Of a stretch of 64,000 nt of DNA, positions 18,819 through 26,839 are shown piece after piece. The notes beneath the pieces are model-generated. The model did not search any database. It was not told the DNA's origin and saw only the letters and a list, made by a program, of their open reading frames with translations. Positions within the stretch are counted from its first letter, which is position 1; every line of letters begins with the position of its first letter. Origin of the DNA: an uncultured Jannaschia sp. (lineage in GTDB: Bacteria > Pseudomonadota > Alphaproteobacteria > Rhodobacterales > Rhodobacteraceae); the NCBI RefSeq assembly GCF_947503795.1, contig NZ_CANNEZ010000001.1:1975001-2039000 (forward strand), given 5' to 3'. The position numbers and the translations under genes were made by a program.

Positions 18819-19889
18819 ATGACCGACGCGCCCGGCGTCCTCGCCAGTCAGCAGATCGAGGCGATGCTCGCCCGCGGCGCGATCACGGCCCCGCCGCTGG
18901 TCGACGGTCAGGTTCAGCCCGCCTCCCTCGACCTTCGTCTCGGCGACGTCGCCTACCGCGTCCGCGCCTCCTTCCTGCCGGGTGCCGGACGCCGCCTCGC
19001 CGACCGCCTCCCCGAATTCGAGATGCATCGCATCGACCTCAGCGACGGCGCCGTTCTGGAAAAGGGTGCGGTCTATCTCGTTCCCTTGCAGGAATCGCTG
19101 ACGCTGCCCCCCGATCTTTCAGCCGTGGCCAACGCCAAGTCCTCGACAGGCCGCCTGGACCTGCTGACCCGCACCGTCACCGATGGCGGGACCGAGTTCG
19201 ACCGCATCCCGCCCGCCTATGATGGCCCGCTCTATGCCGAGATCTGCCCGCGCAGCTTCTCGGCCCTCGTGCGCCCCGGCATGCGCCTCAACCAGATCCG
19301 CTTCCGATCAGGCGAGGCGGCGCTCGACGACGACGCGCTGCGCGCGCTCCATGCGCGCGTGCCGCTGACCGATGGGACGCCCGTGATCGACGACGGCCTC
19401 GGATTCTCCGTCGATCTCACCCCCGGCGATGGCGATCTCGTCGGCTGGCGCGCCAAACCGCATACCGGCGTGATCGACCTCGACCGGCTGGGCCACTACG
19501 CGCCCCGCGACTACTGGGAGGCGATCCGCACCACCGATCGCCGCATCATCCTCGACCCCGGCGCGTTCTACATCCTCGTCAGCCGCGAGGCGGTCACGAT
19601 CCCGCCGACCCATGCCGCCGAGATGGCGCCCTACCTCGCCATGGTGGGCGAGTTTCGCGTGCATTATGCGGGCTTCTTCGATCCGGGTTTCGGTCACGGC
19701 ACGCCCGCGCGCGGTGTCCTCGAAGTCCGCTGCCACGAGGCGCCCTTCGTGCTGGAAGACGGCCAGATCGTCGGCCGCCTGATCTACGAGGGGATGTCCG
19801 AGGTGCCCGCACAGCTCTACGGGCAAGGGATCGCGTCGAATTACCAGGGCCAGGGGCTGAAGCTCTCGAAGCATTTCGCGGCACCCTGA
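18819..19889 (+). CDS. dcd: 2'-deoxycytidine 5'-triphosphate deaminase, long tandem form
   Basis: Deaminates dCTP to dUTP for thymidylate synthesis. At 356 residues it is about twice the usual Dcd length (near 190), with two dUTPase-like folds: the first half has QPASLDLRLGDVAYRVRASF and ANAKSSTGRLDLLTR, the second FYILVSREAVTIPP, ARGVLEVRCHEAPFVLEDGQ and a Gln/Lys-rich tail SNYQGQGLKLSKHF. This fused form is known in Alphaproteobacteria. The ATG at 18819 has CAGGGGG ahead of it. Confidence 0.9.
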   Translation: MTDAPGVLASQQIEAMLARGAITAPPLVDGQVQPASLDLRLGDVAYRVRASFLPGAGRRLADRLPEFEMHRIDLSDGAVLEKGAVYLVPLQESLTLPPDLSAVANAKSSTGRLDLLTRTVTDGGTEFDRIPPAYDGPLYAEICPRSFSALVRPGMRLNQIRFRSGEAALDDDALRALHARVPLTDGTPVIDDGLGFSVDLTPGDGDLVGWRAKPHTGVIDLDRLGHYAPRDYWEAIRTTDRRIILDPGAFYILVSREAVTIPPTHAAEMAPYLAMVGEFRVHYAGFFDPGFGHGTPARGVLEVRCHEAPFVLEDGQIVGRLIYEGMSEVPAQLYGQGIASNYQGQGLKLSKHFAAP

Positions 19890-19934
19890 CCGCTACCTCC
19901 GCACCGGTGCCCACATGTATCGTGGGTCACCCCC

Positions 19935-20435
19935 TCAGTCGCGGATATGGTCCTCGGCGGCGAGCGCCTCGGTGACGCCCGCCTGCACGCCCCGCTCCAG
20001 ATAGGTCGAGAGCGCGAGGAATGTCCGCGTCCTCTGCACGCCCTGCAGGTCGTAGACCCGCGACAGGAACCCCTCGAGCGCGTCCGAGGACGCCACCCGG
20101 ACCTTCAGGATGATGCAGGCATCGCCCGTGGCGGAGTGGATCTCCTCCAGCTCCGGCAAATCCGCCAGTTCGGTCAACGCGCGCGTCTTGCCCCAGCCCG
20201 TCGTCTCGACATGGACGAAGGCCAGCATCGGCTTGCCCATCGCCGCCCCGTCGAGATCGGCCGTCGTGCTCCGGATCGCGCCCGAGGCCCTGAGCCGCCG
20301 CACCCGCTCGTGGATCGCGGCCGCCGACAGGCCGACCCGCTCGGATAGGGTGGCGTAGGACAGCGTCGCATCCCCGGCCAAAGCGCCGGATATCTTTCGG
20401 TCGATCGCGTCCAGACCCCGGCCCGCCGGACGCAT
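19935..20435 (-). CDS. Lrp/AsnC-family transcriptional regulator
   Basis: A 166-residue Lrp/AsnC protein: N-terminal HTH (DAIDRKISGALAGDATLSYA, LSAAAIHERVRRL) and C-terminal RAM ligand-binding domain (MLAFVHVET, HSATGDACIILKVRV). The ATG at 20435 is chosen for a perfect GGAGGAGG 8 nt upstream; an in-frame ATG at 20471 is possible. It is divergent from an MFS gene 98 bp away and so probably controls it, perhaps together with the nearby DMSP and N-demethylase genes (inference). Confidence 0.88.
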   Translation of the reverse strand: MRPAGRGLDAIDRKISGALAGDATLSYATLSERVGLSAAAIHERVRRLRASGAIRSTTADLDGAAMGKPMLAFVHVETTGWGKTRALTELADLPELEEIHSATGDACIILKVRVASSDALEGFLSRVYDLQGVQRTRTFLALSTYLERGVQAGVTEALAAEDHIRD

Positions 20436-20533
20436 GGACCGAACCTCCTCCGTTTCTTCGCCATCGGCCATATCGCAGTCTTCCCGTATGTCATCCGTCC
20501 CGCTAGCCCCGGAACCGGACCAGGATCGAGGAG

Positions 20534-21667
20534 ATGGCGATGAACCGCAACCTGAACCTTCTGATGACTGCCGTCGGCGTGGTCGGCGCGAATTCCCTCG
20601 TGCTGGGGCCGGTCTCGGCATCCGTGGGCGCGGCGCTCGGGCGACCGGCGGCGGATGTCATGCTCGCGGCGGCGGGGTTCGGCGCGGTCACGGCGCTCTC
20701 GGCGCTGGTCCTCGCGCCGTGGATCGACCGGATCGGCGCGGCCCGCGCGATCCGGCTTGCCTTCTCGGCGCTGACAATGGGCCTTCTGCTCTGCGGCGCG
20801 GCACCGGGCTTCGGATGGCTGATCGCGGGGCAGGCCATCGCCGGACTGGCGTCGGGCGTGGCGCTGCCTGCCGCCTACGCGCTCGCCGCCGAACTGGCAC
20901 CGCCGGGCCGGGCCGCCGAGGCGCTGGGCCGGGTGCTGACGGGATGGACGCTGGCGATGGTCTTCGGCGTCACGCTCTCGGCGGTGCTGGCCGATCTCGT
21001 GCACTGGCGGGCGGTCTTCGCGCTGGCGGCCATGGGTGCGGGCGGTCTGGCGCTCTTGCGGCTGCCCAACCGGCCGGGCGGCCCCGTCACGCCGCCCTGG
21101 AGCGCCCTGCCCCGGCCCGGCGTGGCCCGCGGACTTCTGGCGCAGGCGGCGATGATGACCGCCTTCTACGGCACCTATTCCTTCCTCGGCGCTCATTTCG
21201 AGCAGATCGGCGTGCCGACGCTCTGGGGCGCGCTTCCGGTGCTGGCCTACGGCATCGGCTTCGGCCTCGCGGGGCGGTTCGATCCCTGGCTCGACCGGCA
21301 CGGCTATGGCGGCGCGGGGCCTTGGGTCTTCGGCGCGGTGGCGCTGGCGCTTCTCGCGCTGGCTGCGGGGGCCGGGTCGCTCTGGACGCTGGTCCCGGCC
21401 TTCTTCGCCTGGGGGCTGGCCAACCATCTGGGCCTCGGGCTTCTGGTCGGGCGGATGACATGGGCGGGCGGCGCACAGAAGGGCGCCGTGCTGGGCCTCA
21501 ACACAGCCGTCACCTACCTGGCCGTGGTCGCCGGGGCCGCGGGCTTCCGGCCCGTCTTCCAGGCCGGGGGCTTTGCGCTCTGTGCCGGGGTCGGGGCGGG
21601 TCTGGCCGCCCTCCTCGCCGTCGAGGCAATCAGCCAACGGGGCAGCCGGCCCGCTGCGCCGGTGTGA
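20534..21667 (+). CDS. MFS transporter
   Basis: A 377-residue major facilitator carrier, almost entirely hydrophobic, with about 11-12 predicted helices. The loop 2-3 signature is recognisable as APWIDRIGAARAIR after helix 2. It lacks a large central loop. Substrate unknown. Divergent from the Lrp regulator and overlapping the N-demethylase-like gene tail to tail by 38 nt; two genes away lies dddP, so import or export of a methylated osmolyte or its product is a reasonable guess only. Confidence 0.85.
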   Translation: MAMNRNLNLLMTAVGVVGANSLVLGPVSASVGAALGRPAADVMLAAAGFGAVTALSALVLAPWIDRIGAARAIRLAFSALTMGLLLCGAAPGFGWLIAGQAIAGLASGVALPAAYALAAELAPPGRAAEALGRVLTGWTLAMVFGVTLSAVLADLVHWRAVFALAAMGAGGLALLRLPNRPGGPVTPPWSALPRPGVARGLLAQAAMMTAFYGTYSFLGAHFEQIGVPTLWGALPVLAYGIGFGLAGRFDPWLDRHGYGGAGPWVFGAVALALLALAAGAGSLWTLVPAFFAWGLANHLGLGLLVGRMTWAGGAQKGAVLGLNTAVTYLAVVAGAAGFRPVFQAGGFALCAGVGAGLAALLAVEAISQRGSRPAAPV

Positions 21668-22436
21668 GCCGGTCCAGCGGCACGATCCAGGTGTGCACCG
21701 CGAAGAGCACGGCGCCCGTCCGGGGCAGGCGCAGCACCGTCTGGCGCTCGGACCGGACGTAGCGCGCCGTCTCTGGCCTCTCGGGCGCCGCCGCCTCGGC
21801 GCGCGGCCGGTGGAGCACGGCCTCGGCATGGGGCAGGACATTGGCGCGCCACATCGGGCGGCCGGAGACTGCACGGTCGAACAGGCGCTGCACCCGCCGG
21901 GCCAGGTCGGCATCGTATTCCGGCACCGGCGCGTGGATGCGAACGAGCGGACGGCCGATTTTTTCGGCGAGGGTCCAATGGGCCGGGAAACACAGAAGCC
22001 CGGCGATCAGCACATGCTCCGCCCCTCGCCGATCGAGCAGCAAAAGATCCTCCTGTATCAGCCGCGAGGCCACTTCGAGCGGCGGGCCGTCGAGTGACAC
22101 GCGAAACCCGTCCGGGCGACGCACCACCCTCCCCTCGCGCGCGAAGCCCGGCGGCAGGTCGGCGAGCACGGTCTCGAGACAGTCCGCCTGCGCCGCCTCC
22201 GAGCCCGGCTCGGCCATAAGAACGTGGTCCCGCCGTTCGGCCAGAAGGCGGGCCTTCTCGGCCAACTGCGCGCCGTAGACCTCGTCGACGATGATCCACG
22301 AGCCCTCGGTCACCGGCCGCATGCCCGGCATCCGCGACAGCGCCGGATCGGCCCAGGGCGTATGCGGCAGCGCGGATTGGGTGATCTCCAAAGCGACATT
22401 CCCGGCGTCGGTTGCAGGCGCGACGGGCGCGGTCAC
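21630..22436 (-). CDS. Heme-dependent oxidative N-demethylase-like protein (DUF3445)
   Basis: A 268-residue DUF3445 protein. Characterised members are heme-dependent oxidative N-demethylases that act on small methylated amines such as dimethylamine. Family blocks seen: LPHTPWADPALSRMPGMRPV, GSWIIVDEVYG, LIQEDLLLLDRR with LLCFPAHWTLAEKIGRPL, and IHAPVPEYD; the end has FAVHTWIVPLDRL. Start GTG at 22436. The partner flavin and Fe-S subunits known for the dimethylamine enzyme are not nearby. It is divergent from dddP by 20 bp. Confidence 0.82.
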   Translation of the reverse strand: MTAPVAPATDAGNVALEITQSALPHTPWADPALSRMPGMRPVTEGSWIIVDEVYGAQLAEKARLLAERRDHVLMAEPGSEAAQADCLETVLADLPPGFAREGRVVRRPDGFRVSLDGPPLEVASRLIQEDLLLLDRRGAEHVLIAGLLCFPAHWTLAEKIGRPLVRIHAPVPEYDADLARRVQRLFDRAVSGRPMWRANVLPHAEAVLHRPRAEAAAPERPETARYVRSERQTVLRLPRTGAVLFAVHTWIVPLDRLTPAQRAGCPVG

Positions 22437-22456
22437 GCGGCCCGACGCTGCGCAGC

Positions 22457-23791
22457 ATGAAGGACCACTATCGCGACAGTCGCAAGATCGACCCGTCCCG
22501 CGGCACGACGCTGGGCGACGGCACCCCCAACGATCAGAACCGGGTCGAGATCGGGCCGACCCCGCTGGCCTTCGCCGAATGGGCGGCGGCGGGGCTCGCG
22601 CTGCCGCATCTGCCGACGATGCGGCGCTATCGACTGGATCGTCTGACCGCCGCCTGTGCGGCGCGGGGCTATGGCGGCCTTCTGCTCTTCGATCCGCTCA
22701 ACATCCGCTACGCGACCGACTCGACCAACATGCAGCTCTGGAACGCGCATAATCCGTTCCGCGCGGTGCTGGTCCGGGCCGACGGTCACATGGTCATCTG
22801 GGACTACCGCCCGGCGATGTTCCTGTCGGAGTTCAACCCGCTCGTGGCCGAGCAGCGGACCGGCGCGGATCTCTTCTATTTCGACCGGGGCGACGGGCTG
22901 CCCCGCGCCGCCGCGACCTTCGCCGCCGAAGTGCGGGACCTTCTGACCGAAGGCGGCGCGCCACTTCGGATCGGGGCGGACAAGCCGATGATCCATGCGC
23001 TCCGCGCGCTGGAGGCCGCCGAGATCGAGGTCCATCCCGGCGAGGAGGCGACCGAGAAAGCCCGCAGCGTGAAGGGCCCCGACGAGATCGCAGCCATGCG
23101 CTGCGCCCTCCATGCCTGCGAGGCCGCGATGGCCGAGATGGAGGCCTTCGCCCGCGCGGAGGTGCCCCGCGGCGGCGTCACCGAGGCCGATATCTGGGCC
23201 GAGATGCACGCCGCAAACATCCGGCGTGGCGGCGAATGGATCGAGACGCGGCTCCTGACATCCGGGCCGCGCACCAACCCGTGGTTCCAGGAATGCGGCG
23301 GCCGCGTCGTGTCCGAGGGCGAGATCCTCGCCTTCGACACCGATCTCGTGGGGCCCTACGGGATGTGCGCCGATCTCAGCCGGACGTGGTGGCTGGGCGA
23401 CATGTCGGCCCGCGGCGACATGATCGACGCGATGCGCCACGCGCTGGATCATATCCGCGAGAACGAGGCGATGCTGGGCCCCGGCGTGCCGCTGCGCGAC
23501 CTGACCTTCGGGACCCATGTCCTCAGGCCCGCGTTCCAGGCGCAAAAATACGGCTGCCTGATCCACGGCGTCGGGCTTTGCGACGAGTGGCCGCTGATCG
23601 TCTATCCCGACCACCATGTCGACGGCGCCTTCGACGCCTACGCGCTGGAGCCGGGGATGACGCTCTGCGTGGAGGCGCTGGTCTCGCCCGAGGGCGGCGA
23701 TTTCTCGATCAAGCTCGAGGACCAGGTGCTGATCACCGAAGACGGGGTCGAGAACCTGACGCGCTACCCGTTCGATCCGCGCCTGATGTGA
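22457..23791 (+). CDS. dddP: DMSP lyase DddP (M24-fold metalloenzyme)
   Basis: Cleaves dimethylsulfoniopropionate to dimethyl sulfide and acrylate. 444 residues, against about 446 for the Roseovarius enzyme; the start MKDHYRDSRKIDPSRG and the block LLLFDPLNIRYATDSTNMQL are as in known DddP and distinguish it from prolidases. All six dinuclear-metal ligands of the M24 site are present: Asp294, Asp296, Asp306, His370, Glu406 and Glu421. DddP differs from aminopeptidases by keeping the fold but not the peptidase activity. It is divergent from the N-demethylase-like gene. Confidence 0.95.
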   Translation: MKDHYRDSRKIDPSRGTTLGDGTPNDQNRVEIGPTPLAFAEWAAAGLALPHLPTMRRYRLDRLTAACAARGYGGLLLFDPLNIRYATDSTNMQLWNAHNPFRAVLVRADGHMVIWDYRPAMFLSEFNPLVAEQRTGADLFYFDRGDGLPRAAATFAAEVRDLLTEGGAPLRIGADKPMIHALRALEAAEIEVHPGEEATEKARSVKGPDEIAAMRCALHACEAAMAEMEAFARAEVPRGGVTEADIWAEMHAANIRRGGEWIETRLLTSGPRTNPWFQECGGRVVSEGEILAFDTDLVGPYGMCADLSRTWWLGDMSARGDMIDAMRHALDHIRENEAMLGPGVPLRDLTFGTHVLRPAFQAQKYGCLIHGVGLCDEWPLIVYPDHHVDGAFDAYALEPGMTLCVEALVSPEGGDFSIKLEDQVLITEDGVENLTRYPFDPRLM

Positions 23792-23798
23792 GGCCGGG

Positions 23799-23816
23799 CC
23801 GGGGGACGCCCCCCGG
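23799..23816. repeat. GC hairpin, copy 1 of a dispersed intergenic element
   Basis: CCGGGGG and CCCCCGG form a perfect 7-bp stem with a 4-nt loop, directly followed by ACCCCC. The same stem, loop length and trailing ACCCCC recur at 37482-37505. It lies between the convergent dddP and mechanosensitive-channel genes and could serve as a terminator for both. Confidence 0.55.
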
Positions 23817-23833
23817 ACCCCCAATCTCGACGC

Positions 23834-25216
23834 CTATTCCTCGGGGGCCGCGTGGGTCAGCAGGTCGTCCTCGACCGCGCGCCGCTCCTGATGGACCATC
23901 TTCTCTATGCTGCGATCGACGGACACGTCCTCGGGGGTGGGCGGCGGCGCGGGCGCGTCGGGTTCGGCCTCGGAGACCACGATCTCGCCGCCCCGGCCCT
24001 TCTGGTCGGGAAGGTCCAGCACTGGCAGTCCGCCGCCGGTGAGATTGAGGCGGTAGGTCGGCTCGGGCAGACCGATATCGGCTTGGGTCAGCGCGGCCAT
24101 GACAAGGCGCAGCGCCTCTCCGCGGGCGACATTGAAGTTCGATTGCGCCTGGTCGATCCAGCCGTAGAATTCCATCGTGATCGTGCTGTCACCGGACTCC
24201 GCGATCCAGACCTGCGGCGGCGGGTCGGCCAGCACGAAGTCCAGCCCGCCCAACGTCTCCATCCCGATCCGCTTGGCCTCGGCCAGGTCGTCGTTCGGGT
24301 CGATCCCCAGCGCAAAGCCGAAGCGCCGTTCGGCGTTGCGGGTGTAGTTGATGATCTTGGCCTTGAAGACAAACGAGTTCGGAAGCCGCAGGTGGTTGCC
24401 ATCCGGGTCGAGCAGAATGGTGGCGCGGCTGGTCAGGCGGATGACCGACCCCAGCGAGCCCTCGATATCGACCACGTCGTTGGGCCGGAACGGCTGGCGA
24501 AGGGACAGCATGACCGAGGCGATGAAGTTCTCGACCGTGTCGCGGACCGCGAAGCCGACAGCGAGGCCGACGATGCCCGCCGCACCCAGAAGGCCCGTCA
24601 ACACGGCCGTCGCGTTCAGGATGTCGAGTGCGACTACCACGCCCGCCAGCACGAAGGCGAGCCGCAGGATCAGGCGGTAGATGTCCCCGATGAAGGCATT
24701 GGGCGCAAGCCGCCGCCAGGGTGCGTCCCAGCGGGCCAGCGCGAAGCCCAGCGCGATGACAATCAGCCCCGCCGTGATCGCCACGAGGAGGAGCGGCAGG
24801 TAGGCCACGAACTGCGCGATCCGGTCGCCGAAGCGGTCGAGCACGGGATCGAGCCGGGTGGCGACCTCGGTGTTCTCGGTCACCTCGTTCTCGATCGCGA
24901 CGACGCCGTCGACCCGCGCAGCCAACTCGTCCAGCCGGTCGATGGAGTCCGCGTCGAGCACCTCGCCAGAGAAGGTCACGATGCCCTCGCTTACCGTTAC
25001 GGTGACGTCGCCGAAGCCGTCGAGCTCGGCGATGATGCCCTCGATGCGGCGGTCGATCGCCGCGTCCGAGGCCCCGTCCTGCGCAGTGGAGATCGTGCCG
25101 GACGGCTGCGCGGGAGCCTCCTGCGCGGCGGCGGGACCGCCGTGGAGGAGTGCGGCGGTGAGGATCAGCGCGCGGAGCACGGGCGCTTCAGAACGTTTGA
25201 TCGTAGTCGCCGACAT
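23834..25216 (-). CDS. Mechanosensitive channel (MscS type) with BON domain
   Basis: A 460-residue inner-membrane channel that should open under osmotic downshock. Signal-like N-terminus (to about residue 31), a periplasmic BON domain (about 54-113, GFGDVTVTVSEGIVTFSGEV), three membrane helices (about 138-230), the Gly/Ala-rich pore helix (GLLGAAGIVGLAVGFAVRDT) and the MscS beta domain (QPFRPNDVVDIEGSLG, DGNHLRLPNS). The acidic, Pro-rich tail beyond residue 400 is not conserved. The ATG start overlaps the phosphomannomutase gene by 29 nt. Confidence 0.9.
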   Translation of the reverse strand: MSATTIKRSEAPVLRALILTAALLHGGPAAAQEAPAQPSGTISTAQDGASDAAIDRRIEGIIAELDGFGDVTVTVSEGIVTFSGEVLDADSIDRLDELAARVDGVVAIENEVTENTEVATRLDPVLDRFGDRIAQFVAYLPLLLVAITAGLIVIALGFALARWDAPWRRLAPNAFIGDIYRLILRLAFVLAGVVVALDILNATAVLTGLLGAAGIVGLAVGFAVRDTVENFIASVMLSLRQPFRPNDVVDIEGSLGSVIRLTSRATILLDPDGNHLRLPNSFVFKAKIINYTRNAERRFGFALGIDPNDDLAEAKRIGMETLGGLDFVLADPPPQVWIAESGDSTITMEFYGWIDQAQSNFNVARGEALRLVMAALTQADIGLPEPTYRLNLTGGGLPVLDLPDQKGRGGEIVVSEAEPDAPAPPPTPEDVSVDRSIEKMVHQERRAVEDDLLTHAAPEE

Positions 25217-26678
25217 TCGGCTCCTCGCGGATGATGGCGTCGAGATCGGCGAAGATGGCCCGCAGCTCGACCTCGCTGTCGGGGCTTTCGCAGACCACGA
25301 CGAGGTTCGGTGTGTTCGACGAGGCGCGCACGAGGCCCCAGGCCCCGTTCTCCAGCATCACCCGCGCGCCGTTCACCGTCACAACATCGACGATCCGGCG
25401 TCCGCCCAACGTCCCCTCGCCCGTCATCGGAACGATCCGGTCCACGATCCGCTGCAGCGTGTCGTATTTCTCGGTATCGGGGCAATGGGGCGAGAGCGTC
25501 GGCGTGTTCCAGACCTTCGGAAGCGCCTTTCGCAGATCGGACATGGCCTGGTCGGGGTTACGGTCCAGAAGCTTGCAGATCTCGACCGCGACGCGCGCCC
25601 CGCAGTCGTAGCCCCGCCCGATCGGTTCGGCGAGGAAGTAGTGCCCCGACTTCTCGAACCCGGCCAGCGCGCCGATCTCGTGGACGCGGCGTTTCATGTG
25701 GCTGTGCCCGGTCTTCCAGTAATCGGCCTTGGCGCCGTTGGCCTGAAGCACCGGGTCGGAGGCGAAGAGGCCCGTGGACTTCACATCCGCCACGAAGGTC
25801 GCGTTCGGGTGCAGACCGCTCAGGTCGCGCGCCATGATGACACCGACGATATCGGCGAAGATCTCCTCGCCTTCGTCGTCGACCACGCCGCAGCGGTCGC
25901 CGTCGCCATCGAACCCGAGCGCAAGATCCGCGCCCGACGCCTTCACCGACGCCGCCATGTCGTGCAGCATCTCCATTGCCTCGGGGTTGGGGTTGTAGTG
26001 CGGGAAGGTGTAGTCGAGCTCGTTGTGGTTGGGCACGACCTCGACCCCGATCCGCCGCAGCACCTCGGGCGCGAAGGCCGAGGCCGTGCCGTTGCCCGTC
26101 GCACAGACCACCTTGAGTGCGCGCGACATGCGAAAATCGCCCACGAGGTCGTCGATATAGGCCTCCATCACGCCGTCCACCCGTTCCCAGCGGCCGCCGT
26201 CGCGGGCCTCGCCCCGACCCTCCAGCACGATGCCCTTCAGCTCGTCCATCTCGTCTGGGCCATGGGTCAGTGGGCGCTCGAACCCCATCTTCACGCCGGT
26301 CCAGCCGTTCGGGTTGTGGCTCGCCGTCACCATGGCGACAGCGGGCGCGTCGAGGTGGAATTGCGCGAAATAGGCCATCGGAGACACGGCGGGGCCGATA
26401 TCCTGCACGTGGATGCCGGCCTGCGTCAGCCCGAGGATCAGCGCCTGCTTGATGGCCAGCGAGTAGTCCCGGTAGTCGTTCGCCACGGCGATCCGCGGCT
26501 CGATCCCGCGGGCGTGCATCTGGGTGCCCAGCCCGAGGCCCAGCGCGGTCACGCCGGGCAGGTTGATCTCCTCGGGGTATTTCCAGCGCGCGTCGTATTC
26601 GCGAAAGCCCGTGGGCGCGATCATCGGGTCGCGCAGGAAGGCCCAGGTGTTCGGAGTGACGGTGGTATGGGGTTTCAT
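25188..26678 (-). CDS. Phosphomannomutase/phosphoglucomutase
   Basis: A 496-residue alpha-D-phosphohexomutase interconverting hexose 6- and 1-phosphates, supplying nucleotide-sugar precursors of LPS, capsule or exopolysaccharide. The phosphoserine is Ser120 (VTASHNPNGW), the magnesium loop Asp257-Asp259-Asp261 (FDGDGDRCG), the sugar-binding loop EKSGHYF, and the phosphate loop near the C-terminus RASSNTPNLVV. Complete. The capsule-export genes upstream on the same strand suggest the product feeds capsule or surface polysaccharide. Confidence 0.93.
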   Translation of the reverse strand: MKPHTTVTPNTWAFLRDPMIAPTGFREYDARWKYPEEINLPGVTALGLGLGTQMHARGIEPRIAVANDYRDYSLAIKQALILGLTQAGIHVQDIGPAVSPMAYFAQFHLDAPAVAMVTASHNPNGWTGVKMGFERPLTHGPDEMDELKGIVLEGRGEARDGGRWERVDGVMEAYIDDLVGDFRMSRALKVVCATGNGTASAFAPEVLRRIGVEVVPNHNELDYTFPHYNPNPEAMEMLHDMAASVKASGADLALGFDGDGDRCGVVDDEGEEIFADIVGVIMARDLSGLHPNATFVADVKSTGLFASDPVLQANGAKADYWKTGHSHMKRRVHEIGALAGFEKSGHYFLAEPIGRGYDCGARVAVEICKLLDRNPDQAMSDLRKALPKVWNTPTLSPHCPDTEKYDTLQRIVDRIVPMTGEGTLGGRRIVDVVTVNGARVMLENGAWGLVRASSNTPNLVVVCESPDSEVELRAIFADLDAIIREEPNVGDYDQTF

Positions 26679-26775
26679 CGGGACCTCGGCGTGCTTGTCC
26701 CGGCAGACCTAGCGGTGCGGCGGCGGGTTGCAAACAGGGCCGGGACCTTTGCGCGCCAAATGGCCCGGAGGCTGC

Positions 26776-26797
26776 GCGAGGGGGCCCGCCCCCTCGC
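26776..26797 (-). terminator. Strong hairpin after kpsE
   Basis: A perfect 9-bp stem GCGAGGGGG/CCCCCTCGC with a 4-nt loop, 42 nt beyond the kpsE stop. There is no T-run, so it may be Rho-assisted or a transcript 3' stabiliser. Confidence 0.45.
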
Positions 26798-26839
26798 CCA
26801 GACCAGAGCCGTGCGGCCGCGTGCGGCCGCGCCGCCGGA

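Noticed and set aside
18669..18819. tRNA-Pro as an integration site for a mobile element
   Set aside because: No repeat of the tRNA 3' end, integrase or composition change was seen downstream; dcd follows directly.
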